Below, in pieces: positions 23,954-33,106 of a DNA stretch of 34,876 nt. The DNA is from Vibrio harveyi NBRC 15634 = ATCC 14126 = KCTC 12724 (GTDB taxonomy: Bacteria > Pseudomonadota > Gammaproteobacteria > Enterobacterales > Vibrionaceae). The notes beneath the pieces are model-generated. The model saw nothing but the letters and a program-made list of their open reading frames with translations. It was not told the origin of the DNA and did not search any database. The translations under genes were made by a program, and so were the position numbers. The stretch is taken from the NCBI RefSeq assembly GCF_001591145.1, contig NZ_BCUF01000051.1, positions 1 through 34,876 on the forward strand, written 5' to 3'. Each line of letters begins with the position of its first letter. Positions within the stretch are counted from its first letter, which is position 1.

Positions 23954-25948
23954 TTAGCCTTTCAGCATATCAACCATAACAGCAACTGATTCATCTAGAT
24001 AAACGTCTGGCGCTTCGTAATCTTTTGGCACATCATCAAGCGTTTTGAATGGTTTTTTACCCATTGCTGCTTGACGTTCATTGATGCGCTCTAAGCGTAG
24101 AGCCTCGGCTTTATCTGATTCGTCTTCGCGCACTTTCTCGTTAAGAGACAACAAATTATCGTCTTTCTCTTTACGGTACTTCTCAATATCTTCTTTGATG
24201 AAACGGAATTCCATCTCATCAGCAATACGTTTATTGTGAAGCTCAGTTAGTTTGGTAACAAGCGCGTCGTTGCTTGGGAATGTCTGATACTTTGCTTTAT
24301 CAATGCTATCCCAAGGTAATGCGTTGTCTTCAACACTCTCACCTGTTTCGCTTGGCTCAACTGGAGTTGGGTAAGCGATGTCTGGTGCAACACCACGGTT
24401 CTGAGTACTGCCACCATCGATGCGGTAGAACTTTTGAATCGTGTATTGTACGTAGCCAAGTTCTTTGTCGAAAAGATCGTAGATATGATTCAATGAGCGG
24501 TGTTGTTGAACGGTACCCTTACCGAAAGAGTTTTCACCAAGAATAATCGCACGGTTGTAATCCTGCATTGCTGCCGCAAAGATTTCAGACGCTGAAGCAC
24601 TGTAGCGATTGATCAACACGGTTAGTGGACCATCGTAACTCACTTGCCCATCGGTATCTGCATTTACTTTGATGCGACCATAGCTATCGCGAACCTGAAC
24701 AACTGGACCTTCTTTAATGAAGAGCCCTGTTAATGCCGTTGCTTCAGTCAGCGCACCACCGCCGTTGTTGCGTAGATCAACGATAACACCGTCGACGTTT
24801 TTCGCCTTCAATTCAGATAGCAGTTTATCGGTATCTTTTGAAAGACCAACGTAAAAACTAGGAACCTCAAGAACCCCAATCTTCTTACCGTCTTTCTCGA
24901 TGATTTCAGACTTAACCGCACGGTCTTCTAAACGAACTTTATCACGCACAATAGTGACAACGTAACTCTTCGCATCTTTACCTTCTGGCAAGACTTGTAG
25001 GTTAACTTTGGTTCCTTTAGGACCTTTGATTAGTTGAACGACATCATCAAGACGCCAACCGATCACATCGACAACTTCTTCGCCATCTTGACCAACACCG
25101 ATAATGCGGTCGCCCTCACCTAGCTGTTTACTCTTAGATGCTGGACCGCCGGCAACTAATGAACGAATCACTGTATAGTCGTCGGTCATTTGAAGCACAG
25201 CCCCAATACCTTCAAGAGACAGATTCATCTCTGATTGGAACTGTTCCGCGTTTCGTGGAGATAGGTAGCTAGTATGTGGATCAACTTCACGAGCGAATGC
25301 ATTCATGTAAAGTTGGAAAGCGTCTTCATTGCGAGTTTGCGTGATGCGTTTCATCGCGTTGTTGTAACGTTTCGCTAGAACCTCTTTGATTTCTGGCCAT
25401 TCTTTACCAGTCATTTTAAGGTTAAGAGCATCGTACTTAACGCGTTTTCGCCATAATTCATTTAACTCAGCTTCATCCTTGGGCCATGCGGCTTCAGAAC
25501 GATCCAGTTCAATAAACTCATCAGTATTAAACTTGATTTCTTTATCGAGTAGAGTCAATGCGTAGGCAAAACGATCAAAACGCTTCTGCATCGAAAGATT
25601 ATAAACATCAAATGCAATCTTGTTATTACCAGCTTTAAGCTGATCATCAAGGCTGACGGACCAATCTTTGAAAGAGTCGATATCGGCTTGAGTAAAAATA
25701 TTTCTATTGTAATCAAGCATTTCTACGTAGCGCTCAAAGATCGCTTTGGAGAAATCATCGTTTAGATTGAAATGCTTATAATGAGAGCGGGTAAATCGAG
25801 AAGTTACTCGTTTGCTGGCTGTTTCATGCTGAACTTCAGGTGCAAGAACCGGCAAATCATCTTTGTTTAGTTTGGCTTCTAGAGCCTGAGCTGATGCTGC
25901 TAGCCAGAAGCTAGCAGCAATCAGTGTCACTTTTGAACGGCAATTCAT
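23954..25948 (-). CDS. prc: Tail-specific (C-terminal processing) protease Prc
   Basis: Prc is a periplasmic S41-family protease that processes C-termini and degrades SsrA-tagged proteins and the peptidoglycan hydrolase MepS in E. coli. The 664-residue product has a signal peptide (RSKVTLIAASFWLAASAQA), an N-terminal helical domain, and a PDZ domain (about 235-320, IGAVLQMTDDYTVIRSLVAGGPA). The catalytic domain carries Ser452 in YSASAS and Lys477 in SFGKGTVQQ, 25 residues apart as in E. coli. A C-terminal helical region rich in charged residues follows. It starts 17 bases after proQ, and the closest GGGAG is 12 bases before the ATG, so initiation may be weak. The proQ-prc pairing is conserved. 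Confidence 0.96.
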   Translation of the reverse strand: MNCRSKVTLIAASFWLAASAQALEAKLNKDDLPVLAPEVQHETASKRVTSRFTRSHYKHFNLNDDFSKAIFERYVEMLDYNRNIFTQADIDSFKDWSVSLDDQLKAGNNKIAFDVYNLSMQKRFDRFAYALTLLDKEIKFNTDEFIELDRSEAAWPKDEAELNELWRKRVKYDALNLKMTGKEWPEIKEVLAKRYNNAMKRITQTRNEDAFQLYMNAFAREVDPHTSYLSPRNAEQFQSEMNLSLEGIGAVLQMTDDYTVIRSLVAGGPASKSKQLGEGDRIIGVGQDGEEVVDVIGWRLDDVVQLIKGPKGTKVNLQVLPEGKDAKSYVVTIVRDKVRLEDRAVKSEIIEKDGKKIGVLEVPSFYVGLSKDTDKLLSELKAKNVDGVIVDLRNNGGGALTEATALTGLFIKEGPVVQVRDSYGRIKVNADTDGQVSYDGPLTVLINRYSASASEIFAAAMQDYNRAIILGENSFGKGTVQQHRSLNHIYDLFDKELGYVQYTIQKFYRIDGGSTQNRGVAPDIAYPTPVEPSETGESVEDNALPWDSIDKAKYQTFPSNDALVTKLTELHNKRIADEMEFRFIKEDIEKYRKEKDDNLLSLNEKVREDESDKAEALRLERINERQAAMGKKPFKTLDDVPKDYEAPDVYLDESVAVMVDMLKG
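24954..24966 (+). promoter_or_regulatory. matS-like site 5, inside prc
   Basis: GTGACAACGTAAC matches the matS consensus except at position 11, the same deviation as sites 1, 2 and 4. Confidence 0.45.
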
Positions 25949-25965
25949 GCGTAGGAGTATCTCCC

Positions 25966-26592
25966 TTATGCGCGCAAGTGCTCCGCTTTCACAACCATTT
26001 GTAGGCCGTTAGCAAGTTGAACACGTACATCATCCTTATTGACTTCAACAATGGTCGCTGCCATGTTTCCTTTGCCCATGTTCACGTTAACTTCGTTGCC
26101 GATTGTGATTTCATCAGCGTTTAGCGCGCGTGTTTCTACAGGCTTACTTTCTTTTTGTACTTTTGGTTTGTTAGCACGACGAGGCTGTTGTGGCTTTTTA
26201 GCCGCAGGTTTCGCTTTCGCCTTACCCTCTTCGCGAGCTTTTTGAGCTTGCTCTTTACGACGAGCCTGAACTTTCGCTTTGCTTTCAGCAAGTGTCGCTT
26301 TAGCGTGTTCTACGTGTTCTTCTTCTAGCTCACCACATGGGTTGCCATCTAGATCAACACGTACTGCACCTGGTTTTACGCCGTGTAGGTAACGCCATGA
26401 TGAAGTGTACTGTCTTAACGCTGCACGAAGCTGAGTTTTGCTTACTTTTTCGTCTTCATTTAGACGTTCCGCAAGATCTTGAAAAATACCAATTTTCAGA
26501 GGCTTTGCTTCACCTTCTAAAGTAAAGCACTTAGGGAAACATTCAGCAATGTATGCGATAACTTCTTTGCTGTTTTTTAACTTTTCAGTCAT
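25966..26592 (-). CDS. proQ: RNA chaperone ProQ
   Basis: ProQ is a FinO-domain RNA-binding protein that stabilises sRNAs and mRNA 3' ends. The 208-residue product has the N-terminal FinO domain (about 1-120, SKEVIAYIAECFPKCF and RAALRQYTSSWRYLHGV). A highly basic, alanine- and lysine-rich linker (about 120-170) and a C-terminal Tudor-like domain (VNVNMGKGNMAATIVEV) complete it. The length is near E. coli ProQ (232). The start is ATG 26592 (MTEKLKNSKE), with AGGA six bases upstream; a 28-codon extension would run through the promoter. It precedes prc by 17 bases in the same unit. Confidence 0.96.
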   Translation of the reverse strand: MTEKLKNSKEVIAYIAECFPKCFTLEGEAKPLKIGIFQDLAERLNEDEKVSKTQLRAALRQYTSSWRYLHGVKPGAVRVDLDGNPCGELEEEHVEHAKATLAESKAKVQARRKEQAQKAREEGKAKAKPAAKKPQQPRRANKPKVQKESKPVETRALNADEITIGNEVNVNMGKGNMAATIVEVNKDDVRVQLANGLQMVVKAEHLRA

Positions 26593-26647
26593 GAGGGTTC
26601 CTGGTTTGAGCGGATTTCCGCGAAGCATTAAGAAAAAATATTCTCGT

Positions 26648-26653
26648 ATTATA
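26648..26653 (-). promoter_or_regulatory. Possible proQ -10 element
   Basis: On the minus strand this is a perfect TATAAT, 55 bases before the proQ ATG; the -35 region is poor. A small hairpin (GCGGA/TCCGC near 26610-26621) lies in the predicted leader. Confidence 0.35.
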
Positions 26654-26690
26654 GTGACATGCCAAGGAAAAACCACACTCGAGGGCGAAT

Positions 26691-27164
26691 TTATGCGTCG
26701 TTAGCGTGCGAATTAAGCAGCTTTTCTACTTCAGCCATAAAATGAGTGAGGCCTTCTTCATCGATTTCATTGAATCGACCGATATTTGGACTATCAATAT
26801 CCAACACGCCAGCCACTTCCCCATTGATAGTAAAAGGAATAACAATTTCTGAATTACTTGCTGCATCACAAGCAATGTGACCTTCAAATGCATGCACATC
26901 GTATACTCTTTGTACGCTGTTAGTTTGTGCAGCAGTACCACAGACGCCTCGTCCCATTGGGATACGAACACAAGCAGGCTTACCTTGGAAAGGGCCGAGC
27001 ACCAACTCATCACCTTTCGTTAGGTAAAAACCCGCCCAATTCAGGTCTTCAAGTTCCATAAATAGAAGAGAGCTGATGTTGGCAAGGTTTGCGATGTAGT
27101 CTTTCTCTGATTCGATAAGCGCAACTGCTTGCTTGGTAAGTCTTTGGTATTGTTCTATGTTCAT
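26691..27164 (-). CDS. msrC: Free methionine-(R)-sulfoxide reductase MsrC
   Basis: MsrC (YebR) reduces free methionine-R-sulfoxide in the cytosol. The 157-residue protein is a GAF-domain fold with NWAGFYL, GPFQGKPACVRIPMGRGVCG and FEGHIACDAASNSEIVIPF. The three redox cysteines are Cys65, Cys75 and Cys99, spaced exactly like those of E. coli MsrC (10 and 24 residues apart). The start ATG 27164 has GGAAG five to six bases upstream. The gene precedes proQ in the same direction and diverges from the ABC exporter gene, as expected of the yebR-proQ-prc neighbourhood. Confidence 0.95.
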   Translation of the reverse strand: MNIEQYQRLTKQAVALIESEKDYIANLANISSLLFMELEDLNWAGFYLTKGDELVLGPFQGKPACVRIPMGRGVCGTAAQTNSVQRVYDVHAFEGHIACDAASNSEIVIPFTINGEVAGVLDIDSPNIGRFNEIDEEGLTHFMAEVEKLLNSHANDA

Positions 27165-27256
27165 ATTAACTTCCTACTTTTTATTTAGGCTTCCATTCTG
27201 TTGGTATGGCGCTAAAATGCAGCCCTACTTTTTAATAGGACTTATTCTCAATTACA

Positions 27257-29053
27257 ATGAATCCGAAAAACGACACTATTAGCCGTTCTTGGTTGATAAC
27301 ACAAGTGAAAAAGCACAAGTCCAAGCTGATTCTAGCGAACTTGATAGCTGTACTTGCGACCTTGATTAGTGTTCCAATCCCTCTTCTTATGCCTCTCATG
27401 GTGGATGAAGTCTTATTGGACAAACCGGCATCGGGCTTAGCAGCAATGAACGCGGTTTTACCTGAAGCGTGGCACACACCTACGGGTTATATCTTCTTTA
27501 CTCTGTTCTTGGTTGTGCTGATGAGGGCAGCAAGCCAAGGGTTTAATATTCTTCAAAGCCGACAATTTACCTTGGTTTCAAAGACAATCACCTTTGAAAT
27601 GCGAAGTAAAATGATCGACAAGCTTGGTCGTATTAGCATTCGACAGTACGAAACAAAAGGCAGTGGTGGCATCAACGCTCACCTTATCACCGACATTGAG
27701 ACCATTGATAAATTTATTGGTTCTACATTAGCTAAATTTGTTATCAGCCTACTGACGGTGATTGGTACAGCCATCGTGCTACTTTGGCTCGATTGGCGTC
27801 TGGGTCTGTTTATTCTTCTCGTCAACCCTATTGTCATTTACTTCTCACGTAAGCTGGGAAGTATGGTTAAGCACCTTAAGCGCAAAGAAAACCATTCATT
27901 TGAGATTTTCCAGAACCGCTTAGTCGAAACTCTTGACGGCATTTATCAACTACGAGCGGCTAATAAAGAGCGAGAGTTTCTCCAGCAATTAAAAGGTAGC
28001 GCTGACCAAGTTCGTATCGATGCTGACAAGTACGCATGGCAATCAGAGGCTGCGGGACGTGTCTCTTTCCTTCTGTTTTTAATCGGTTTCGAGTTGTTCC
28101 GTGCGGTTGCAATGCTAATGGTAATGTTCAGTGACCTTACCATTGGTCAAATTTTCGCGGTGTTTGGTTACCTTTGGTTTATGTTGTCTCCTGTTCAAGA
28201 ACTATTGGGTATCCAATTCTCTTGGTACAGCGCAAAAGCGGCACTTAAGCGAATTAATGATCTACTCGAATTGGAAGAAGAACATAGACCTGTTTCGAAA
28301 GTAAATCCTTTCAAAGAAAATCGAGAGGTTGATGTAAAAATTGAACATGTTGATTTTTCATACAACAATGAAAACAAGGTGTTGGATGATCTCTCGTTGC
28401 ACATTCCTGCTGGTAAGAAAGTGGCGCTTGTGGGTGCGAGTGGTGGTGGTAAATCAACCTTGATTCAATTATTGATCGGCGTTTACCGTCAGAATTCTGG
28501 TTCTATCCGTTTTAATGATGAGTTAACGGAAGACATCAGCTTTGAAGTAATACGCGACAAAATTGCCGTGGTTTTACAACAACCTATACTATTTAATGAC
28601 ACCTTAAGGCATAATCTGACCCTTGGTGGTGACTTTGATGAAATGTCATTATGGCGAGCACTAGAAGTCGCTCAGCTTCAGAACGTGATTTCGCAACTTA
28701 ACCACGGATTGGATACTCAAATTGGTCGTAATGGTATTCGCCTATCCGGCGGTCAGCGTCAACGCTTAGCGATTGCACGTATGGTGCTGAGCAACCCACA
28801 ATTTGTTATCCTAGACGAAGCAACGTCAGCACTGGACACCGCAACTGAAGCGGCTTTGCATAAGGCGTTAACGGAATTCTTACGCGGTCGAACGACTCTT
28901 ATTGTCGCCCATCGCTTATCGGCGGTGAAGCAAGCAGATTTGATTTATGTGCTTGAAGATGGAAGAGTGACGCAAACAGGTACCCATGGTGAGCTCGTTG
29001 AGCAAGAAGGCTTATATCAAACCTTATATGGTGGCATTCAGTCCCACGCTTAA
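27257..29053 (+). CDS. ABC exporter, fused membrane and ATPase domains
   Basis: This 598-residue half-transporter resembles MsbA- and MdlB-type exporters. The N-terminal membrane domain (about 1-330) has hydrophobic segments near 22-45, 72-95, 155-200 and 260-310, with conserved RSKMIDKL and RISIRQYE loops. The ATPase domain has Walker A GASGGGKST at 393-401, LSGGQ at 496-500, Walker B FVILDEATSALD from 516 and a final switch histidine (VAHRLS). It works as a dimer in the inner membrane. The substrate cannot be read from sequence. It ends 24 bases before letA, so co-transcription with letAB is likely. The start ATG 27257 has no clear Shine-Dalgarno sequence. Confidence 0.9.
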   Translation: MNPKNDTISRSWLITQVKKHKSKLILANLIAVLATLISVPIPLLMPLMVDEVLLDKPASGLAAMNAVLPEAWHTPTGYIFFTLFLVVLMRAASQGFNILQSRQFTLVSKTITFEMRSKMIDKLGRISIRQYETKGSGGINAHLITDIETIDKFIGSTLAKFVISLLTVIGTAIVLLWLDWRLGLFILLVNPIVIYFSRKLGSMVKHLKRKENHSFEIFQNRLVETLDGIYQLRAANKEREFLQQLKGSADQVRIDADKYAWQSEAAGRVSFLLFLIGFELFRAVAMLMVMFSDLTIGQIFAVFGYLWFMLSPVQELLGIQFSWYSAKAALKRINDLLELEEEHRPVSKVNPFKENREVDVKIEHVDFSYNNENKVLDDLSLHIPAGKKVALVGASGGGKSTLIQLLIGVYRQNSGSIRFNDELTEDISFEVIRDKIAVVLQQPILFNDTLRHNLTLGGDFDEMSLWRALEVAQLQNVISQLNHGLDTQIGRNGIRLSGGQRQRLAIARMVLSNPQFVILDEATSALDTATEAALHKALTEFLRGRTTLIVAHRLSAVKQADLIYVLEDGRVTQTGTHGELVEQEGLYQTLYGGIQSHA

Positions 29054-29065
29054 ACCATTCAGTTT

Positions 29066-29088
29066 AGAGAGGTCGTTGTGACCTCTCT
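29066..29088 (+). promoter_or_regulatory. Hairpin covering the letA ribosome-binding site and start codon
   Basis: A perfect 9-bp stem (AGAGAGGTC at 29066-29074 with GACCTCTCT at 29080-29088) has a 5-nt loop, GTTGT. The GAGAGG ribosome-binding site is in the 5' arm and the GTG start (29078-29080) spans the loop and 3' arm. There is no T-run, so it is not an ordinary terminator. Confidence 0.6.
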
Positions 29089-30325
29089 GTCTAAACACGC
29101 CATGCAACCGAATAGCGTCCGCTTGTGCCAAGGTTGCGAATTGCCTGTCGATATCGTCGATCTACCTAATGGCAAAAATGCACATTGTCCACGTTGTGGT
29201 ACTCAGCTCTATCGTGGTGGTAGTCCTAGCCTATCTGGTAATCTCGCTATCGCTGTTACTTGTATTCTACTTTTTATACCTTCGCACTTTTTTAACTTCA
29301 TCAGTATTCGGTTATTCGGTGTGATGATTCCGGCGACACTGCCATCTGGAATGATAACGTTATTTCAAGAGGGCTTCGTCCTCCTTTCTATCCTCATTCT
29401 TTTTTGTAGTTCTCTTGCCCCACTTATTGTGTGCAGTTCTGTCGTAACGGCACATTGGTCGTTGCATAAACGTTGGTTTAAAGGGCTTCGCGTTTCATTA
29501 TGGTTAATCCAACACCTAAAACATTGGGTAATGTTGGATGTGTTCCTTGTGAGCATCGCAATCTCTTGTTTTAAGCTGCAAGATTACTCCGATATTTTTG
29601 TTGGACCGGGCTTAATTGGTCTTGTTCTATTACAAGTTTTTACGGTTCTGTTGATCTCTCGCATTAGTGTTCGTCGTTATTGGGAAGCATGGCAACCTGA
29701 AAACAGTTACGACTTCGAACACAAAGATGTGCATTGTCACGAGTGCCACTTATCGCAACCTGAAGGCGAAAACTGCCATCGTTGCCATCACGCGCTATAC
29801 CACCGTAAACCAAATTCTATCCAAAAAACGTGGGCATATTTAATTGCAGCGACGATTGCGATCTTCCCTGCCAACTTGATTCCGATTTCAATTTTGCTGA
29901 CAAACGGTAAGCGCTTGGAAGACACTATTTTTTCAGGCGTGGCAGGCTTAGTTAAAAACGGTATGTACGGAATCGCGGTTATCATTTTTGTTGCCAGTAT
30001 CGTCGTTCCTGTGGCTAAGATTCTCGGCCTGACTTACATCTTGTTATGTATCAAATTCAAACGTTCGGTGTTTAGAAGACAACGAATGATGGTTTACTTT
30101 GCAGTAAAATGGATCGGCAAATGGTCAGTGATGGATTTGTTTGTTATTTCTATCATGATGACGTTGGTCGATCGTGGACAAATTCTCGACTTCACACCGG
30201 GTTATGGCGCTGTTGCGTTTGGTCTGGTGGTCGTTTTAACAATGCTTGCGGCGGAGAGCATTGACCCAAGGCTTATTTGGGACCAAGCCCCAACACAATC
30301 AGAAAAAGAGTCAATTAATGAGTGA
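29078..30325 (+). CDS. letA: Intermembrane transport protein LetA (YebS, PqiA family)
   Basis: LetA is the inner-membrane partner of the MCE tunnel protein LetB in lipid transport between membranes. The 415-residue protein has two zinc-ribbon motifs (CQGC with CPRC near the start; CHEC with CHRC near residues 225-240). Two PqiA-type membrane modules contain about eight hydrophobic segments. The start is taken as GTG 29078, with GAGAGG five bases upstream, though that start lies inside a hairpin. An in-frame ATG at 29102 has no ribosome-binding site. The stop overlaps the letB start by eight bases, so the two are translationally coupled. The name follows the letB and rsmF neighbourhood, which distinguishes it from PqiA. 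Confidence 0.93.
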   Translation: MTSLSKHAMQPNSVRLCQGCELPVDIVDLPNGKNAHCPRCGTQLYRGGSPSLSGNLAIAVTCILLFIPSHFFNFISIRLFGVMIPATLPSGMITLFQEGFVLLSILILFCSSLAPLIVCSSVVTAHWSLHKRWFKGLRVSLWLIQHLKHWVMLDVFLVSIAISCFKLQDYSDIFVGPGLIGLVLLQVFTVLLISRISVRRYWEAWQPENSYDFEHKDVHCHECHLSQPEGENCHRCHHALYHRKPNSIQKTWAYLIAATIAIFPANLIPISILLTNGKRLEDTIFSGVAGLVKNGMYGIAVIIFVASIVVPVAKILGLTYILLCIKFKRSVFRRQRMMVYFAVKWIGKWSVMDLFVISIMMTLVDRGQILDFTPGYGAVAFGLVVVLTMLAAESIDPRLIWDQAPTQSEKESINE

Positions 30326-32972
30326 TCAGAACAGTTCTCAAACGTCATATGTGCCAGATGTAAAGAGGAGTAAAGGTATTTCTCCCCTTTGGTTGTTGCC
30401 GATTTTGACTATGGTCTTAGCTGGCTGGCTTGTTGTGAAATCAATTCATGACGCAGGACAGCGTGTACAAATCTATTTTTCCGATGCTGCGGGTTTGGTC
30501 GCTGGACGAACCACTATCCGCTATCAAGGTTTAGAAGTGGGAATGGTGCGCGACATTAACCTGTCTGAAGATTTAGGCAGCATTTATGTCGACGCTGATA
30601 TCTACCCTGAAGCGACGAAACTGCTGAACGATAAAACGCGTTTCTGGTTAGTAAAACCAACAGCAAGTTTAACCGGCGTGTCTGGTCTTGATGCGTTGGT
30701 TTCTGGTAACTACATTTCTATCCAGCCAGGTGATGGTGAACAGTTTGAAACCACTTTTCATGCTTTGGAATCGGCTCCTACCGACTTACGAGTCACTCAA
30801 GGTCTGAACATTAAGTTGAAAAGCCGAGACTTGGGCGGCGTTTCTATTGGCTCGCAAATCGTCTACAAAAAGATTCCGATTGGTGAAGTGTTCAGCTATC
30901 AACTGAATGATGATGCGAAGTCCATAACCATTCAAGCCAATATACAAGAGCAGTATCAGCACCTGATTAATAGCCGCAGCCGTTTTTGGAACGTAAGTGG
31001 AATTGGTGCAAGCATCGGTTTTGAAGGTGTTGATGTTCGTCTAGAAAGTATGAGCGCCCTACTTGGTGGCGCTATTGCTGTTGACTCGCCAGATGATGGC
31101 GAACCCGTTGAAGAGAATACCGAGTTCCGTCTTTATAAAGACCTTAAAACTGCGGGGCGCGGTATTCCAATCAAAATCGCGCTTCCTGATGACAACAAAA
31201 TTAGCGGCGAAGGCGCGCCTATCATGTACCGCGGGATTGAAGTAGGACAAATCACCGATTTAAGCCTATCTGAAGGTCGTGAAGTGATTTTAGCGTCTGC
31301 TGCAATCCAACCTGCTTTCAGTGACATGTTGACTTCTGGCACACGTTTTGTTCTTGAAGAAGCAAAAGTTTCCCTTTCTGGTGTTGAGAATATCGCAAAC
31401 CTTGTCCGCGGAAACTTTTTAACCATCGTCCCGGGTGAAGGTGAAAGATCTCGACGATTTACTGCCATTCGCCAGAATGTATTTAATCAGCAACAGCAGA
31501 AGTCGATTGCAATTCGCCTCGTTTCTGACAACTCCTTTGGCTTAGACAGCGGTGCAAACGTACTTTACAAAGGCATTGTCGTTGGCTCGATCATTAAAGT
31601 CGGTTTGCTTGATGAAAAACAAGCGCAAGCGGCAAAGCATGAAGTGTTCATGGATGTCCTTATCGACAATGAGTACAAGCATCTAATAAAATCGAACAAC
31701 CGTTTCTACGTGACAGGCAGTGCTTCTGCAGAACTTACAGAGTCAGGATTGAGTGTCACAGTACCTCCAGCTAAGCAGCTTCTCACTGGTTCAATCAGCT
31801 TCGTTAGCCAAGGACAAGAACAAATCCAGAAAGAATACCAATTGTTCCAGAGCGCTTCTCTAGCGGAGCTTGCACAGTACAATCAATCTGGCTCTAAGAC
31901 GCTGACTCTCTTTGCATCTGAGTTACCACCGATTTCTAAAGGTAGCCCTCTGCTCTACCGCAATTTGCCAGTTGGCAGCGTATCTGATTTCAATCTGGTC
32001 GATGGTGGCGTGATCGTCAAAGCAACCATTGAAAATCGATACGCGCACTTACTCAGTGAACAGACGGTATTTTGGAACCGTTCTGGTGTAGAGATTGATG
32101 CCTCTCTTGCTGGTATCACCGTCAAAGCTCACCCTCTTAAAACGTTGATCAAAGGTGGTATTGCTTTTGACTCCATTCCGGGCATTGAGAATAAAGTGGG
32201 TCAACGTTGGAAGCTATACAACGATCAGAACCAAGCACGTAAGTTTGGTCGAGTTATCGCGTTAGAAACCGATGGCAGCCAAGAAGTAACCAAAGGTATG
32301 CCAATTAAATATCAAGGTGTTAAGGTCGGTGAAGTTACTCTAGTCGTTCCAAACTTTCGTCGTGAAATGGTGGAAGTCACCGCGCGCATTCTTCCTGAAT
32401 ATGTCGACAATATCGCCGTTACCGGGTCACACTTCTGGCTAACAGAACCTGAAATTGGGCTGGGTGGCGTGAAGAACTTAGGCGCGTTAGTATCAAAATC
32501 CATCAGTGTTGAACCTGGTAATGGCGCCGCGAAATTCAAGTTTGATTTAGCGAAAAGCCAGCAAGCACAACAAGGAGTGTCATTCACACTGCAAAGTGAG
32601 CAACGTGGTTCAGTTCAAGTTGGAACCCCTATCCTATATCGACAAATGGAAGTAGGCAGTGTAACGAGTGTCAGCTTGGGTGAGTTTGCTGATCGAGTGG
32701 TAACAAAAATCGAGATAAAGCCCGCATATGCATATCTTGTTCGTCAAAACAGTGTGTTCTGGAATGTCTCAGGCGTAGATGTCTCTATTGGCCTAGGAGG
32801 CGCAAACATCAAAGCAGGTACATTTGACAGCTTAGTTCGTGGCGGCATTGCTTTCTCAACCCCTGAGCAATCACAAATTCCACCAGCGGCAAAACAAGGG
32901 CAATCTTTCTACTTATACCCTCAAGCAGAAGAGAGTTGGACTCAGTGGCGCACTGCTATTCCAAAACCATAG
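30318..32972 (+). CDS. letB: Lipid transport tunnel protein LetB (YebT), seven MCE domains
   Basis: LetB forms a hexameric tunnel across the periplasm that carries lipids between the membranes. The 884-residue product has one N-terminal membrane segment (about 24-43) and seven MCE domains. They start near residues 49, 164, 284, 398, 528, 645 and 755, each with a G-x-P/T-I-x-Y-x-G/K-x-x-V-G-type core such as GAPIMYRGIEVG. Seven domains is the E. coli LetB number (PqiB has three). The start is ATG 30318, inside the end of letA; an earlier in-frame start at 30246 would be buried in letA. An intrinsic terminator follows 25 bases after the stop. Confidence 0.96.
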   Translation: MSDQNSSQTSYVPDVKRSKGISPLWLLPILTMVLAGWLVVKSIHDAGQRVQIYFSDAAGLVAGRTTIRYQGLEVGMVRDINLSEDLGSIYVDADIYPEATKLLNDKTRFWLVKPTASLTGVSGLDALVSGNYISIQPGDGEQFETTFHALESAPTDLRVTQGLNIKLKSRDLGGVSIGSQIVYKKIPIGEVFSYQLNDDAKSITIQANIQEQYQHLINSRSRFWNVSGIGASIGFEGVDVRLESMSALLGGAIAVDSPDDGEPVEENTEFRLYKDLKTAGRGIPIKIALPDDNKISGEGAPIMYRGIEVGQITDLSLSEGREVILASAAIQPAFSDMLTSGTRFVLEEAKVSLSGVENIANLVRGNFLTIVPGEGERSRRFTAIRQNVFNQQQQKSIAIRLVSDNSFGLDSGANVLYKGIVVGSIIKVGLLDEKQAQAAKHEVFMDVLIDNEYKHLIKSNNRFYVTGSASAELTESGLSVTVPPAKQLLTGSISFVSQGQEQIQKEYQLFQSASLAELAQYNQSGSKTLTLFASELPPISKGSPLLYRNLPVGSVSDFNLVDGGVIVKATIENRYAHLLSEQTVFWNRSGVEIDASLAGITVKAHPLKTLIKGGIAFDSIPGIENKVGQRWKLYNDQNQARKFGRVIALETDGSQEVTKGMPIKYQGVKVGEVTLVVPNFRREMVEVTARILPEYVDNIAVTGSHFWLTEPEIGLGGVKNLGALVSKSISVEPGNGAAKFKFDLAKSQQAQQGVSFTLQSEQRGSVQVGTPILYRQMEVGSVTSVSLGEFADRVVTKIEIKPAYAYLVRQNSVFWNVSGVDVSIGLGGANIKAGTFDSLVRGGIAFSTPEQSQIPPAAKQGQSFYLYPQAEESWTQWRTAIPKP

Positions 32973-32997
32973 TGCTTTTAGAGAAAATTATCGACGT

Positions 32998-33024
32998 AAA
33001 GAGCAGCAATTGCTGCTCTTTTTT
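32998..33024 (+). terminator. letB intrinsic terminator
   Basis: AAAGAGCAGC pairs with GCTGCTCTTT around AATT, followed by more T. It lies between letB and rsmF and supports a start for rsmF downstream of it. Confidence 0.92.
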
Positions 33025-33106
33025 ATTGCTCAAACCTTGCTGGCTATTCGTTTCTGATCCGCTTTCGTATATTATTTGCGGCAAATTCTGCAATCGAGAC
33101 TTCACT

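Noticed and set aside
30246..30317. N-terminal extension of letB into letA
   Set aside because: It has no ribosome-binding site, lies inside letA and does not match the family N-terminus; ATG 30318 gives the standard overlap.
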